Of a stretch of 64,000 bases of DNA, positions 1 to 7,558 are shown piece by piece. How positions within the stretch are numbered: position 1 is the first letter of the stretch; each line of letters begins with the position of its first letter. Position numbers and translations under genes: made by a program. The notes below the pieces were generated by a model. It was not told where the DNA came from. It worked only from the letters and a program-made list of their open reading frames with translations, and did not search any database. This DNA comes from Paradesertivirga superstes (lineage in GTDB: Bacteria > Bacteroidota > Bacteroidia > Sphingobacteriales > Sphingobacteriaceae), in NCBI RefSeq assembly GCF_037622515.1, contig NZ_JBBJCN010000004.1:310001-374000 (forward strand), read 5' to 3'.

Positions 1-217
1 CTTTGGGTTCTATCCCGGCCTCTCTTAAAAAAGGAGACAGCAAACGGTCAGGATTCAGCTCAAGAATATATTTTAAATCGGTCTGCTGAGCCTCCTTAAA
101 TGGCCCCTGAAGTAATTTAACTGAACTTAAGGGAAATGTTTTCAATGTGGGTTTTTGAGCATATGCTGCCGTCACAAAAACTACACAAAAACTCAGCAGA
201 AATAAATTCTTATTCAT
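1..217 (-). CDS. GH127/DUF1680-type glycoside hydrolase, N-terminus (partial)
   Basis: Only the first 72 codons are inside the window; the gene continues past the left edge. The protein starts with a signal peptide (hydrophobic residues 5–18, cleavage likely after AAYA) and continues with LKTFPLSSVKLLQGPF and a DLKYILELNPDRLL stretch. That opening is typical of Bacteroidota secreted DUF1680/GH127 proteins, a family that includes beta-L-arabinofuranosidases. It should act in the periplasm or at the surface on plant polysaccharide side chains. The catalytic region is not visible, so substrate specificity cannot be judged. Confidence 0.75.
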   Translation of the reverse strand, partial: MNKNLFLLSFCVVFVTAAYAQKPTLKTFPLSSVKLLQGPFKEAQQTDLKYILELNPDRLLSPFLREAGIEPK

Positions 218-452
218 GATTTTATCAATTGTTAAAAGATCTTTTCACACGCTTGTCTGATTAATTGTTTCGATGGCTCTGATACACTCCTCCTGTTGTT
301 ACAAAAGGAAAGCATTCGGCATCTTTCTAAAACTAAGAAATCGGTTAGGGTGGAACGGTTTATTTACAATTGTCTAAAATACAATTAATCTATAAGAACA
401 CAAGAAGAACCTGATTGAAATCTCAGATAATGTCGAAATACCAACAGTAAAT

Positions 453-809
453 TTAAAAAGTAATGAAAACCGATCGCCGTAGTATTGGCTTCAAATTACG
501 GGTTCTGTGACCTTTGCCCGTTACATCTTCTAGCTGAAGCACATCACCGGCGGCAAATCTTCGCTTTTCTCCTAAAGATGTTTCTATCTCAATCTCGCCG
601 TCTAAGAGAATAATAAACTGCCTGTCGGGAGCCGTATGAAATTCATAATCATAATCGGGCAGCACTTGCCGGAATATCAGATCCTTAACCGGAAACTTCC
701 CTGATAAATATCCGATGGGTCCGGCAGAGGTTAAAGGCACATCTATATCTTCAAAATGTGTATCGCCATTGTTATCAGCATATATTCTGGTGATGATAAA
801 TTCTTCCAT
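453..809 (-). CDS. small single-domain cupin protein
   Basis: A 118-residue protein with one cupin-like beta-barrel. The pattern YDYEFHTAPDRQFIILLDGEIEIE (shown here only as its position, about residues 54–77) followed by FAAGDVLQLEDVTGKGHRTR matches the two conserved cupin boxes. Histidines near residues 58 and 101 could bind a metal. It is the last gene of a minus-strand cluster, 2 bases after a GNAT gene. Small cupins can be dioxygenases, isomerases or sensors; the sequence does not say which. Membership of the detoxification cluster is inferred from the tight spacing. Confidence 0.7.
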   Translation of the reverse strand: MEEFIITRIYADNNGDTHFEDIDVPLTSAGPIGYLSGKFPVKDLIFRQVLPDYDYEFHTAPDRQFIILLDGEIEIETSLGEKRRFAAGDVLQLEDVTGKGHRTRNLKPILRRSVFITF

Positions 810-811
810 AA

Positions 812-1108
812 TCAGTGCTCCCTTTCAGCAAGTAAACGATTCCATTCAGGATGCCGTTTAAGAAACGCCTGCACATATACACAGTAAGGAACCAATTGCA
901 ATTTATTCGACTCAAGATAAACAAGGGTTTTTTCGACTAATGCAGCCGCAATACCCTTACCATTCAGCTCTTTCGGAACTTCTGTATGCAACAAATAAAC
1001 TTTATCACCTTTCATCTTATAATCAATAAAAGAACGCTTTCCATCTATGAACAATTCGAAATTATGCCGTTCAATATTGTTAATCAGTTCGACTTCTCCG
1101 TACTTCAT
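812..1108 (-). CDS. small GNAT-family N-acetyltransferase (YjdJ type)
   Basis: A 98-residue protein of the short GNAT type. The acetyl-CoA-binding loop is probably VPKELNGKGIAAALVEKTL (about residues 44–62), where GKG-I-A corresponds to the Q/RxxGxG/A motif. A C-terminal VPYCVYVQAFLKRHPEW segment is typical of the YjdJ-like subgroup. The acceptor substrate is unknown. The gene abuts the carboxylesterase gene upstream and the cupin gene downstream, so co-transcription is likely. Confidence 0.8.
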   Translation of the reverse strand: MKYGEVELINNIERHNFELFIDGKRSFIDYKMKGDKVYLLHTEVPKELNGKGIAAALVEKTLVYLESNKLQLVPYCVYVQAFLKRHPEWNRLLAEREH

Positions 1109-1732
1109 TTATACCAGAATTAATTGATTTGCGAGTTTAATTTCTTCCTGCTGTATGGTATGCATGCGTCCTTTGTATACCCTTAAAGAAACTTCCGCAT
1201 GCATTTCCTCTAAAATTTCAACGGTTTCTTCTACCCTGGACAGAGGAACATGCGGATCCGGGTCTCCGGTAGTGATAAGAATGGGTGTATGTGCAAAATC
1301 ACCTGTATAATTTTCTCTGTTCAAATGCTCTCCTATCAACCCACCGGTATAAGCAATTACCCCGCCATAAGCAGTTGCATGCCTGCTTACATATTCAAGT
1401 GCCAAACAGGCTCCCTGTGAAAATCCTAAAAAAAAGATTTTATGAAGCGGAATTCCTTGTGAAATGATGTCTTTAACCAGGGTATCAATTAGTTCTAGCG
1501 CTGAGCTTAAAGCCGGTTGATTATTCTCAACCGGAGCCATAAAACTATAAGGATACCAGCTGTTATTCGTCGCTGTTGGTGCAAAAATAGCCGCGTCCTC
1601 CAGATTAAGGTAGTCAGCTAAAGAACTGATGCTTTCAGCGCTTGCACCTCTTCCGTGAAGCATAATGATAGCTTTATTTGCTTGTTTCAGCGGAAGCCCG
1701 CTCTCTTCTGTTTGCTTGCTATGACTGTACAT
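1109..1732 (-). CDS. carboxylesterase/phospholipase, alpha/beta hydrolase (MhqD-like)
   Basis: A 207-residue cytosolic alpha/beta hydrolase of the phospholipase/carboxylesterase (abhydrolase_2) family. The oxyanion-hole region is MLHGRGA (24–30). The nucleophile elbow GFSQGA places the catalytic serine at S105, with the acid near D157/D159 in GDPDPHVP and the histidine at H191. It lies directly downstream of a ring-cleaving VOC dioxygenase. The same pairing is known from Bacillus mhqO/mhqD, where the genes protect against hydroquinone-like electrophiles. By analogy, the enzyme may hydrolyse ring-cleavage or conjugation products. The substrate is not proven by sequence. Confidence 0.85.
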   Translation of the reverse strand: MYSHSKQTEESGLPLKQANKAIIMLHGRGASAESISSLADYLNLEDAAIFAPTATNNSWYPYSFMAPVENNQPALSSALELIDTLVKDIISQGIPLHKIFFLGFSQGACLALEYVSRHATAYGGVIAYTGGLIGEHLNRENYTGDFAHTPILITTGDPDPHVPLSRVEETVEILEEMHAEVSLRVYKGRMHTIQQEEIKLANQLILV

Positions 1733-1736
1733 CGTA

Positions 1737-2672
1737 TTAATCTAATATGGCTAAACGTTCAGTAATTTCTTTTCGGTGACCTTCGTATTGTGCAGGCAAT
1801 TTTAAGCCTGATCCTAATTCTTCTACAGATTCGTCTGTAGCAAAACCTGGATTGTCTGTAGCTATTTCAAATAACACGCCGCCAGGTTCGCGGAAGTATA
1901 AAGAATAAAAATAATTCCTGTCAATCTTCTCTGTAATATGAAGGCCGGCTTCCAAAACTTTGTCTCTGAATTTCATCAACACCTCTTCGTTCTGAACTCT
2001 AAATGCTACGTGATGAACGGATCCTCCTGCCACATGACCTACACCTTCTCCCGGAACTTCCACCACATCTACGATATTGGCATTATCTACCGCGTCTGTT
2101 ACAAACCGGTACCGGTTTACATGAGTTTCCAATAATTTGTAACCAAATATATTTGTCAGCACATCGGCAGTAGGCTGAAGTTTATTAGTATTAATGGTGA
2201 TATTATGGAATCCCTTTGTTGCATATTCAGCAGAAATTTCTTGAGTTTCCCAAGGCAAACGATTGTCCGGTGTTTTGGAAACGGTCAGTTCAAACTTTAA
2301 ACCATCAGGGTCTAAAAAGGTAAGGTATTGCTCGCCAAATTTTTCAGACACCTTATTGTAGATAACGTTACGTTTTTCAAATCTGTTTAACCAGAAATCC
2401 AGACTATTTTCTGGTACAGAATATCCTATTTCAGTTACCTGGCGGGTGCCCCTTCTGCCAGACTGAATCCCTTCCATCGGGAAAAATGTTAAAATAGCCC
2501 CCGGTGTACCTACTTTATCACCATAGTAAAAATGATAAGTATAGGGATCATCGAAATTCACAGTTTTTTTAATCAGACGTAAGCCTAATATATCTGTATA
2601 AAAATCATAATTGCGTTTTGCTTCACCTGCTATCGCTGTGATGTGATGAAGTCCTAATATTCTATCTTCCAT
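1737..2672 (-). CDS. ring-cleaving dioxygenase, VOC superfamily (MhqO/MhqA-like)
   Basis: A 311-residue protein with two tandem VOC (glyoxalase/extradiol dioxygenase) modules. The first opens with GLHHITAIAG (metal-ligand candidates H9/H10), the second has GGSVHHVAFRV (H220/H221), and FEIATD supplies the acidic ligand E269. This is the arrangement of the YkcA/MhqO family, predicted to cleave aromatic diols or quinol adducts. It is the first gene of a four-gene run with the carboxylesterase, GNAT and cupin genes. A hairpin separates it from the upstream Crp-type regulator gene, so it probably has its own promoter. Confidence 0.88.
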   Translation of the reverse strand: MEDRILGLHHITAIAGEAKRNYDFYTDILGLRLIKKTVNFDDPYTYHFYYGDKVGTPGAILTFFPMEGIQSGRRGTRQVTEIGYSVPENSLDFWLNRFEKRNVIYNKVSEKFGEQYLTFLDPDGLKFELTVSKTPDNRLPWETQEISAEYATKGFHNITINTNKLQPTADVLTNIFGYKLLETHVNRYRFVTDAVDNANIVDVVEVPGEGVGHVAGGSVHHVAFRVQNEEVLMKFRDKVLEAGLHITEKIDRNYFYSLYFREPGGVLFEIATDNPGFATDESVEELGSGLKLPAQYEGHRKEITERLAILD

Positions 2673-2720
2673 CTTATTCTTATTAAAATTATTGTGTCTT
2701 ATAATTGTTTAACAAAAATA

Positions 2721-2739
2721 CGAGGTTCGGGAAACCTCG
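2721..2739 (-). terminator. hairpin terminator after the Crp-type gene
   Basis: A perfect 7-bp stem CGAGGTT/AACCTCG with a 5-base loop is followed on the minus strand by TATTTTTGTT. It lies between the Crp-family gene and the VOC dioxygenase gene and should end the regulator transcript. Confidence 0.7.
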
Positions 2740-2760
2740 CTCTTGATATAGGATAAGAAC

Positions 2761-3348
2761 TTACTTCTTCTTGAGAATTTGTGTTTTTATGCGGCTTAAT
2801 GATTCAGGAGTAATTCCAAGATAAGATGCGATTTGTTGTTGGGGTACTCTTTGGGGAATGGATGGATATTTCTTGATAAACTCCAGATAGCGTGCTTCTG
2901 CCGAATGTGAAACAGTTGAATAAAAGCGGCTTTCTAATACAGAGTATGCTCGTTGCAACATAATACGAAACACACGCTCAAGCCCCGGGATCTCCTGGTA
3001 AAGTCTTTCTTTGCTCTCAAAATCTATAATAAGTAGTTCGGTATCTTCTATTGTTTCGATAAACAGATTCGATGCTTTTTGTTCATTAAAGCTGCCGATG
3101 TCACTAATCCACCAGTCTTCAACCGCGAACTGTAAAATCACTTCATCTCCATTCTGATCTATATAATATTTTTTTACACACCCTTTTACTATGTAAGCTT
3201 CAAACTTGCAAATCTCACCTTGTTGTAATAGCAATGTTTTCTTTCGAAACGATCTGTTTTTGAGCCTTGAATGAAAAACTTCTAATTCCTGATGGTTTAT
3301 AGGAGCGCAACGGCTAATATGCTGGTCTATTTCTTCAAACATTTTCAA
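2761..3348 (-). CDS. Crp/Fnr-family transcriptional regulator
   Basis: A 195-residue protein with an N-terminal cyclic-nucleotide-binding-like beta-roll (about 20–130) and a C-terminal helix-turn-helix region, QQQIASYLGITPESLSRIK. Bacteroidota carry many such Crp-like proteins whose effector is not cAMP. No cysteine cluster of Fnr type is present. It lies upstream of the VOC dioxygenase–carboxylesterase cluster in the same direction. A terminator lies between them, so local control of that cluster is plausible but unproven. An alternative start is the internal ATG two codons later. Confidence 0.85.
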   Translation of the reverse strand: MKMFEEIDQHISRCAPINHQELEVFHSRLKNRSFRKKTLLLQQGEICKFEAYIVKGCVKKYYIDQNGDEVILQFAVEDWWISDIGSFNEQKASNLFIETIEDTELLIIDFESKERLYQEIPGLERVFRIMLQRAYSVLESRFYSTVSHSAEARYLEFIKKYPSIPQRVPQQQIASYLGITPESLSRIKTQILKKK

Positions 3349-3392
3349 ATATAAAATTCATTTTCAAATAAGAATCCCAAATTGAGGCAATT

Positions 3393-3460
3393 GTCATCAC
3401 GATGACGGAGAGAACTTATTGAATAAAACGTTAGATTTCTCGCCGGGTGAATAGCAGATT
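3393..3460. repeat. degenerate copy of a dispersed intergenic repeat
   Basis: The block begins GTCATCACGATGACGGAGAG and later has GTTAGATTTCTCGCCGG. The same order of GGAGAA, a TTGAAT-like middle and AGATNTCTCGC occurs near 12328 and 13390. This copy is the most diverged. It lies between divergently transcribed genes and holds no gene. Confidence 0.5.
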
Positions 3461-3643
3461 GTATCGTGAACTTGGTTCTTACAGGAATAAAAGAAATTAT
3501 TACTTTCGGTTTTATGAAAGCTGCAGGTGCTTATCGTTCATAAATAGAAGAGGATAAGCCCGCCTGTTTTTCGCGCAGGCTTATGCAGGCACGGCCCGCA
3601 AAGCAGGCTGGTTCACAACCACTAAAAGGAAAAATATATTCAA

Positions 3644-4234
3644 ATGAAAAAAGGAAGATTAGAAGCATTTAGCGATGGTGTAATTGCGATTATTATAACT
3701 ATTATGGTACTTGAGCTGAAAATCCCCCACAACGATTCTATTGAAGGACTAAAACCATTATTTCCGGTTTTTGTAAGTTATGTCCTCAGCTTCATTTACA
3801 TTGGGATTTATTGGAATAATCACCATCATATGATGCAGGCTTCGAAAACAATTAACGGTAAAATCTTGTGGGCAAATATGCACCTGCTTTTTTGGCTTTC
3901 TTTAATTCCTTTTGTTACAGGCTGGATGGGTGAAAATCATTTCACCAAATGGCCGGTTGCCCTGTATGGCCTTATCCTTTTCATGAATGCTGTTGCCTAT
4001 ACCATACTTTCTAAATTATTAATCAAGCATCATGGTGCAGAATCCATGTTGAATAAAGCTATCGGCATAGATATTAAAGGAAAAGTTTCAATCTTGCTTT
4101 ATCTATCGGCTATGTTAATTGCCTTAATAAATGCATGGGTCAGTCTTTCAATTTATATTATTGTTGCGATAATGTGGATCATTCCTGATACGCGTATAGA
4201 GAAAAGACTGGTAGAAGCAGAATCAGAAGAGTAA
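3644..4234 (+). CDS. TMEM175/DUF1211-family membrane protein
   Basis: A 196-residue integral membrane protein with about six hydrophobic segments. The N-terminal motif RLEAFSDGVIAIIITIMVLEL in helix 1 (only FSDG is quoted as diagnostic) identifies the bacterial TMEM175/DUF1211 family. Some members form potassium-permeable channels as tetramers. Upstream is AAAAGGAAAA about 10 bases from the start. The next recognisable coding sequence downstream is the truncated RND pump, so this gene borders a deletion junction. Confidence 0.85.
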   Translation: MKKGRLEAFSDGVIAIIITIMVLELKIPHNDSIEGLKPLFPVFVSYVLSFIYIGIYWNNHHHMMQASKTINGKILWANMHLLFWLSLIPFVTGWMGENHFTKWPVALYGLILFMNAVAYTILSKLLIKHHGAESMLNKAIGIDIKGKVSILLYLSAMLIALINAWVSLSIYIIVAIMWIIPDTRIEKRLVEAESEE

Positions 4235-4314
4235 CTGATTCAATCCTTAATCACAGAGCTTCAGCCATCCCCTAAAAATCTGATGACTACCGATGTTATA
4301 AAAATGTCAAATAA

Positions 4315-5521
4315 AAATTTCCCTCAGTAGCCGCTTCCGGCAGATTTAGAAATGTACTGTGTATTCCGATCCAGATACCAACCATTGGGGGCTTTAGTGG
4401 TTCACAACCTGTTGAATATGTGGTACAGGCACCTGATTTAAAAAGCCTGGTCGATGTGATGCCCAAATTAATGGGTTCAGTATATTCAAGTAAAAAACTG
4501 GCTTTCCCCAATCCTGATTTTAAGGTTAACCGTCCGGAAATGAGTTTAACAATCGATCGAAACCGGGCAGCGCAAATGGGTATATCCACACAAGAAATTG
4601 GAAAAACTTTGCAGCTCGCTCTTAGCAGCCGCAGATATGGGTATTTTATTTACAATGACCGTCAATATGAGGTAATCGGGCAACTTGACCGTAAGGACAG
4701 ATCTGCTCCTTATGATCTAAAATCGCTATCTCTAAAAGCTGGTAATGGTGAAATGGTATCATTGGATAACCTGGTTAAACTAAAGGAGGGTATTAGTCCA
4801 CCCGCTATATATCGATACAATCAAACATACAGCGCTACTATTTCTGCTACCCCTGTCCCGGGAGTAAGCTTAGGTGAAGCAATTGCGGAAATGGACAATA
4901 TCACCGCTCAAGTGCTTCCGAAAGGTTTTTAATACTGCACTTGCCGGCCAAAGCCGTGACTTTGCTGAAAGCAGCTCCAGTTTGATTTTTGCTTTCATCT
5001 TTGCTATTATCCTGATTTATCTGGTTCTGGCTGCCCAGTTTGAAAGTTTAATAGACCCCTTTACTATTTTATTGACTGTGCCGATGGCTTTAACCGGAGC
5101 ATTATTAAGCTTGTGGGTTACTGGACAATCGATCAATATATTTAGTCAGATAGGCATTATTATGCTCATTGGATTAATCACTAAGAATGGCATCCTGATT
5201 GTGGAATTTGCCAATCAAAGTAAAGAAGAGGGATTGACTGTCCTGGAGGCAGCCAAAAATGCGGCAGTATCTCGCTTTCGGCCGATTTTAATGACTACCC
5301 TGGCTATGATCTTCGGAACATTACCCATCGCATTATCACTGGGAACTTCATCAGGAAGCCGGCAATCGTTAGGAATAGTCGTTGTTGGCGGTTTAACCTT
5401 CGCAGGAATATTAACACTGTATGTTATCCCGGCAATCTATTCTTATTTCTCAATACCCGTACCCAAACATGCAGAGCAAAAAGTGGAAGAAATAATTCCT
5501 TTAACTGCATCAGCTTATTAA
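4315..5521 (+). pseudogene. truncated and frameshifted RND (HAE1/AcrB-type) efflux pump
   Basis: Only the C-terminal part of an inner-membrane RND pump remains. Reading starts after a stop at 4312 in the middle of the porter domain (PTIGGFSGSQPVEYVVQ…). It then runs to VLPKGF, where an extra T in the T5 run at 4926–4930 produces a stop. The +1 frame continues exactly with NTALAGQSRDFAES and the last transmembrane helices, including the loop KNGILIVEFANQ. A full pump has about 1,030 residues; about 400 remain, and the membrane-fusion partner is missing too. The intact TolC-like gene downstream was probably its partner. Confidence 0.9.
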
Positions 5522-5564
5522 AATTACTAAGATGTCTCAAATTCACCCAAATAATCATCATAAC

Positions 5565-5631
5565 GTCAGGCTGAGCTTGTCGAAGACTTTCGGACTTCGT
5601 AGCAACAATCTTTCGACAGGCTCAACATGAC
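5565..5631. repeat. REP-type inverted repeat pair
   Basis: GTCAGGCTGAGCTTGTCGAA at the left faces the inverted TTCGACAGGCTCAACATGAC at the right. The arms enclose a short middle and form a REPIN-like element between the RND remnant and the TolC-like gene. No coding sequence is present. Confidence 0.7.
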
Positions 5632-5755
5632 AAGAATGACTTTTGAGACTTTCTGATATCTAAACATCAAAACAAAGAAACCTGCATGAGCTTACCGCTC
5701 ACAAACCGGGATGGATAAGCTCATGTCAGCTTCATATCCACTAAAAAATATTCTA

Positions 5756-7105
5756 ATGAAAAAAGAGAACATTGCGCATATTACCTCATGGCTGCTTCTG
5801 CTGATAATTGTGCTCATTACTACAATAGCAGAAGCCCAAACTCCATCGGTTGACTTAAAAGAGGCTTTGAGAAGGGCACGATTGCAAAACAGGCAGCTTT
5901 CTGTAGATTCTTTAAGTATTGAAACCGCAAGGCAACAGACAATTATTAGCAAAGGAAGGCTTCTCCCTTCTATAGAACTTGGAGGACAAATCAATCATTT
6001 CTTTCAGAAGCCTATCTTTTTTGGTTTTGGGGAAACAAACAATACTAATTCTATCGGGTACGGAAGGTTTGGTGGTGAAGATCAGGCGCAAGCCGGCGTT
6101 TCGCTTTTACAACCTTTATTCAATCCTGTTACTTTTCCTGAAATCAAAAAAAGCAAATTGCTGGAAGAGCAAAGCCGCCAGCGATTTAAATATAATGAGA
6201 CTGACCTGGCTGCACAGGTTAAACAAAGTTATTTAAGAATTTTGGTTCTTGAAAAACGCCTTAACCTGCAAAGAGAAAGTATTGCCCGAAATAAAAAAGC
6301 ACTGGACGATTCACGTTCATTGTTAGTGCAGGGAAGAGCTCTGAGAGTAGATACACTTAGAGCTTATACCTCATACAAAAACTTAGAGCCGGATATTCTA
6401 AGAATTTTGGACGCAATTGCGATAAGTAAACAGCAGTTAAACATCTTAATGGGTGCTGATCCTTCATCAGAATTAGAATTAAAAGACACTCTTGCCTACA
6501 ACCATGCAGATATTATCCTTGATGAAATAAAAGCATATAATCTATCTCTTGTTCAAAGACAGGATATAAAAATACTGGAGCTTAATCAGGATATAAGCAA
6601 ACAACAAATAGCTGCGGCAAGTGCTGCAAAGTTGCCGTCTGTAAACTTCCTGAGTCAATACCTTGTGCAAACACAAACAAATAGTTTCAGGTATGGAAGT
6701 TCAAAATATCCGCCGGTTGTGTATGTTGGCGCACAAATAGCTGTTCCTCTATTTACGGGCTTTACCAATACAGCCAAGCTCAGGCAGGCAAAAATTGAAT
6801 ACAAGCAAAGCAATTTGATTTATGAGAATGCCCGCGAACTTCTTAAAACAGAAGTAAAACAAATTATTACAGCTTTGAACGAAACTTCAAAACGAATACA
6901 AACACAACAAAATGTATCAGAAACAGCGTCACAAAGTTATTCGATTACTAAATACCGCTATGAACGTGGTGTGGCCTCGCGGCTTGAACTAATAGATGCA
7001 GAACTGGCTTTAACTACCGCTCAATCGAACTACCTGGAAGCGGTTTTCAATTACCAGTCAGCAAAAATCGAACTCGACAGAACCTTAGGAAGAGATAAAG
7101 AATAA
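5756..7105 (+). CDS. TolC-family outer-membrane efflux protein
   Basis: A 449-residue protein with the start placed at the ATG before KKENIAHITSW, because that gives a clean signal peptide ending at AEAQ; upstream in-frame ATGs would spoil it. The rest has the two repeats of the outer membrane efflux protein family, with long coiled-coil helices (LEKRLNLQRESIARNKKALDDS and similar). YRYERGVASRLELIDAELAL near the C-terminus is a family hallmark. It should form the trimeric outer-membrane duct of a tripartite exporter. Its likely RND partner just upstream is broken, so it may now serve another pump. Confidence 0.88.
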   Translation: MKKENIAHITSWLLLLIIVLITTIAEAQTPSVDLKEALRRARLQNRQLSVDSLSIETARQQTIISKGRLLPSIELGGQINHFFQKPIFFGFGETNNTNSIGYGRFGGEDQAQAGVSLLQPLFNPVTFPEIKKSKLLEEQSRQRFKYNETDLAAQVKQSYLRILVLEKRLNLQRESIARNKKALDDSRSLLVQGRALRVDTLRAYTSYKNLEPDILRILDAIAISKQQLNILMGADPSSELELKDTLAYNHADIILDEIKAYNLSLVQRQDIKILELNQDISKQQIAAASAAKLPSVNFLSQYLVQTQTNSFRYGSSKYPPVVYVGAQIAVPLFTGFTNTAKLRQAKIEYKQSNLIYENARELLKTEVKQIITALNETSKRIQTQQNVSETASQSYSITKYRYERGVASRLELIDAELALTTAQSNYLEAVFNYQSAKIELDRTLGRDKE

Positions 7106-7125
7106 TAATTAATAATATTCTTGTG

Positions 7126-7153
7126 GCAATATTCCGGGAAAGGGGAATATTGC
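7126..7153 (+). terminator. rho-independent terminator of the TolC-like gene
   Basis: A perfect 10-bp stem GCAATATTCC/GGAATATTGC is followed by TACATTTTT. It starts 21 bases after the stop codon of the TolC-like gene. Confidence 0.75.
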
Positions 7154-7415
7154 TACATTTTTAAAAGATAGAATCTCGCAGATCCACCGTACATACCTCT
7201 TACTGGATGAATTGGGGGCGTTTGCTGATGCTCAATCTTAGCCTCTTCCGTGGCAAATTCAGCAAGCACTTTCTCGGTAACATTAGTAGCCAGTTGAATG
7301 ATGTATTGCATTTCCCCTGATCATCGCATACCAGTGTATGTCCAGATTCCCAATAGCGCCGGATAAATTTACCCGTGCGGCTTCTATCGGGCACATCATA
7401 CCGCTGAATGGGCAT
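7153..7415 (-). pseudogene. PAS-domain (sensor kinase) remnant
   Basis: The minus strand reads MPIQRYDVPDRSRTGKFIRR then GHTLVCDDQG. A one-base loss near 7309–7317 shifts the frame, after which MQYIIQLATNVTEKVLAE follows in the next frame up to a stop at 7153. This is the end of a PAS fold with the linker to the next domain, as in PAS-containing histidine kinases. The similarity can be followed a little upstream (LTKPPHY) to about 7490. No kinase domain survives nearby. Confidence 0.7.
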
Positions 7416-7558
7416 GTAATGTGGCGGTTTAGTTAAAAACTTTTTCAGATGATGAGCCGCTTTATATCTCAGATACTGATACCAAATAAATTAAAATAAA
7501 AAAAATATTACTATAAACATTTATTTTCTCACATTCCTTAAAACAGGGTTTAAAATAA

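Noticed and set aside
2672..3348. Crp-type gene as first gene of the VOC operon
   Set aside because: A 7-bp perfect hairpin with T-rich tail at 2721–2739 lies between them, so a separate transcript is more likely.
4296..4589. 97-codon minus-strand ORF
   Set aside because: It is antisense to the RND remnant, whose protein motifs are clear.
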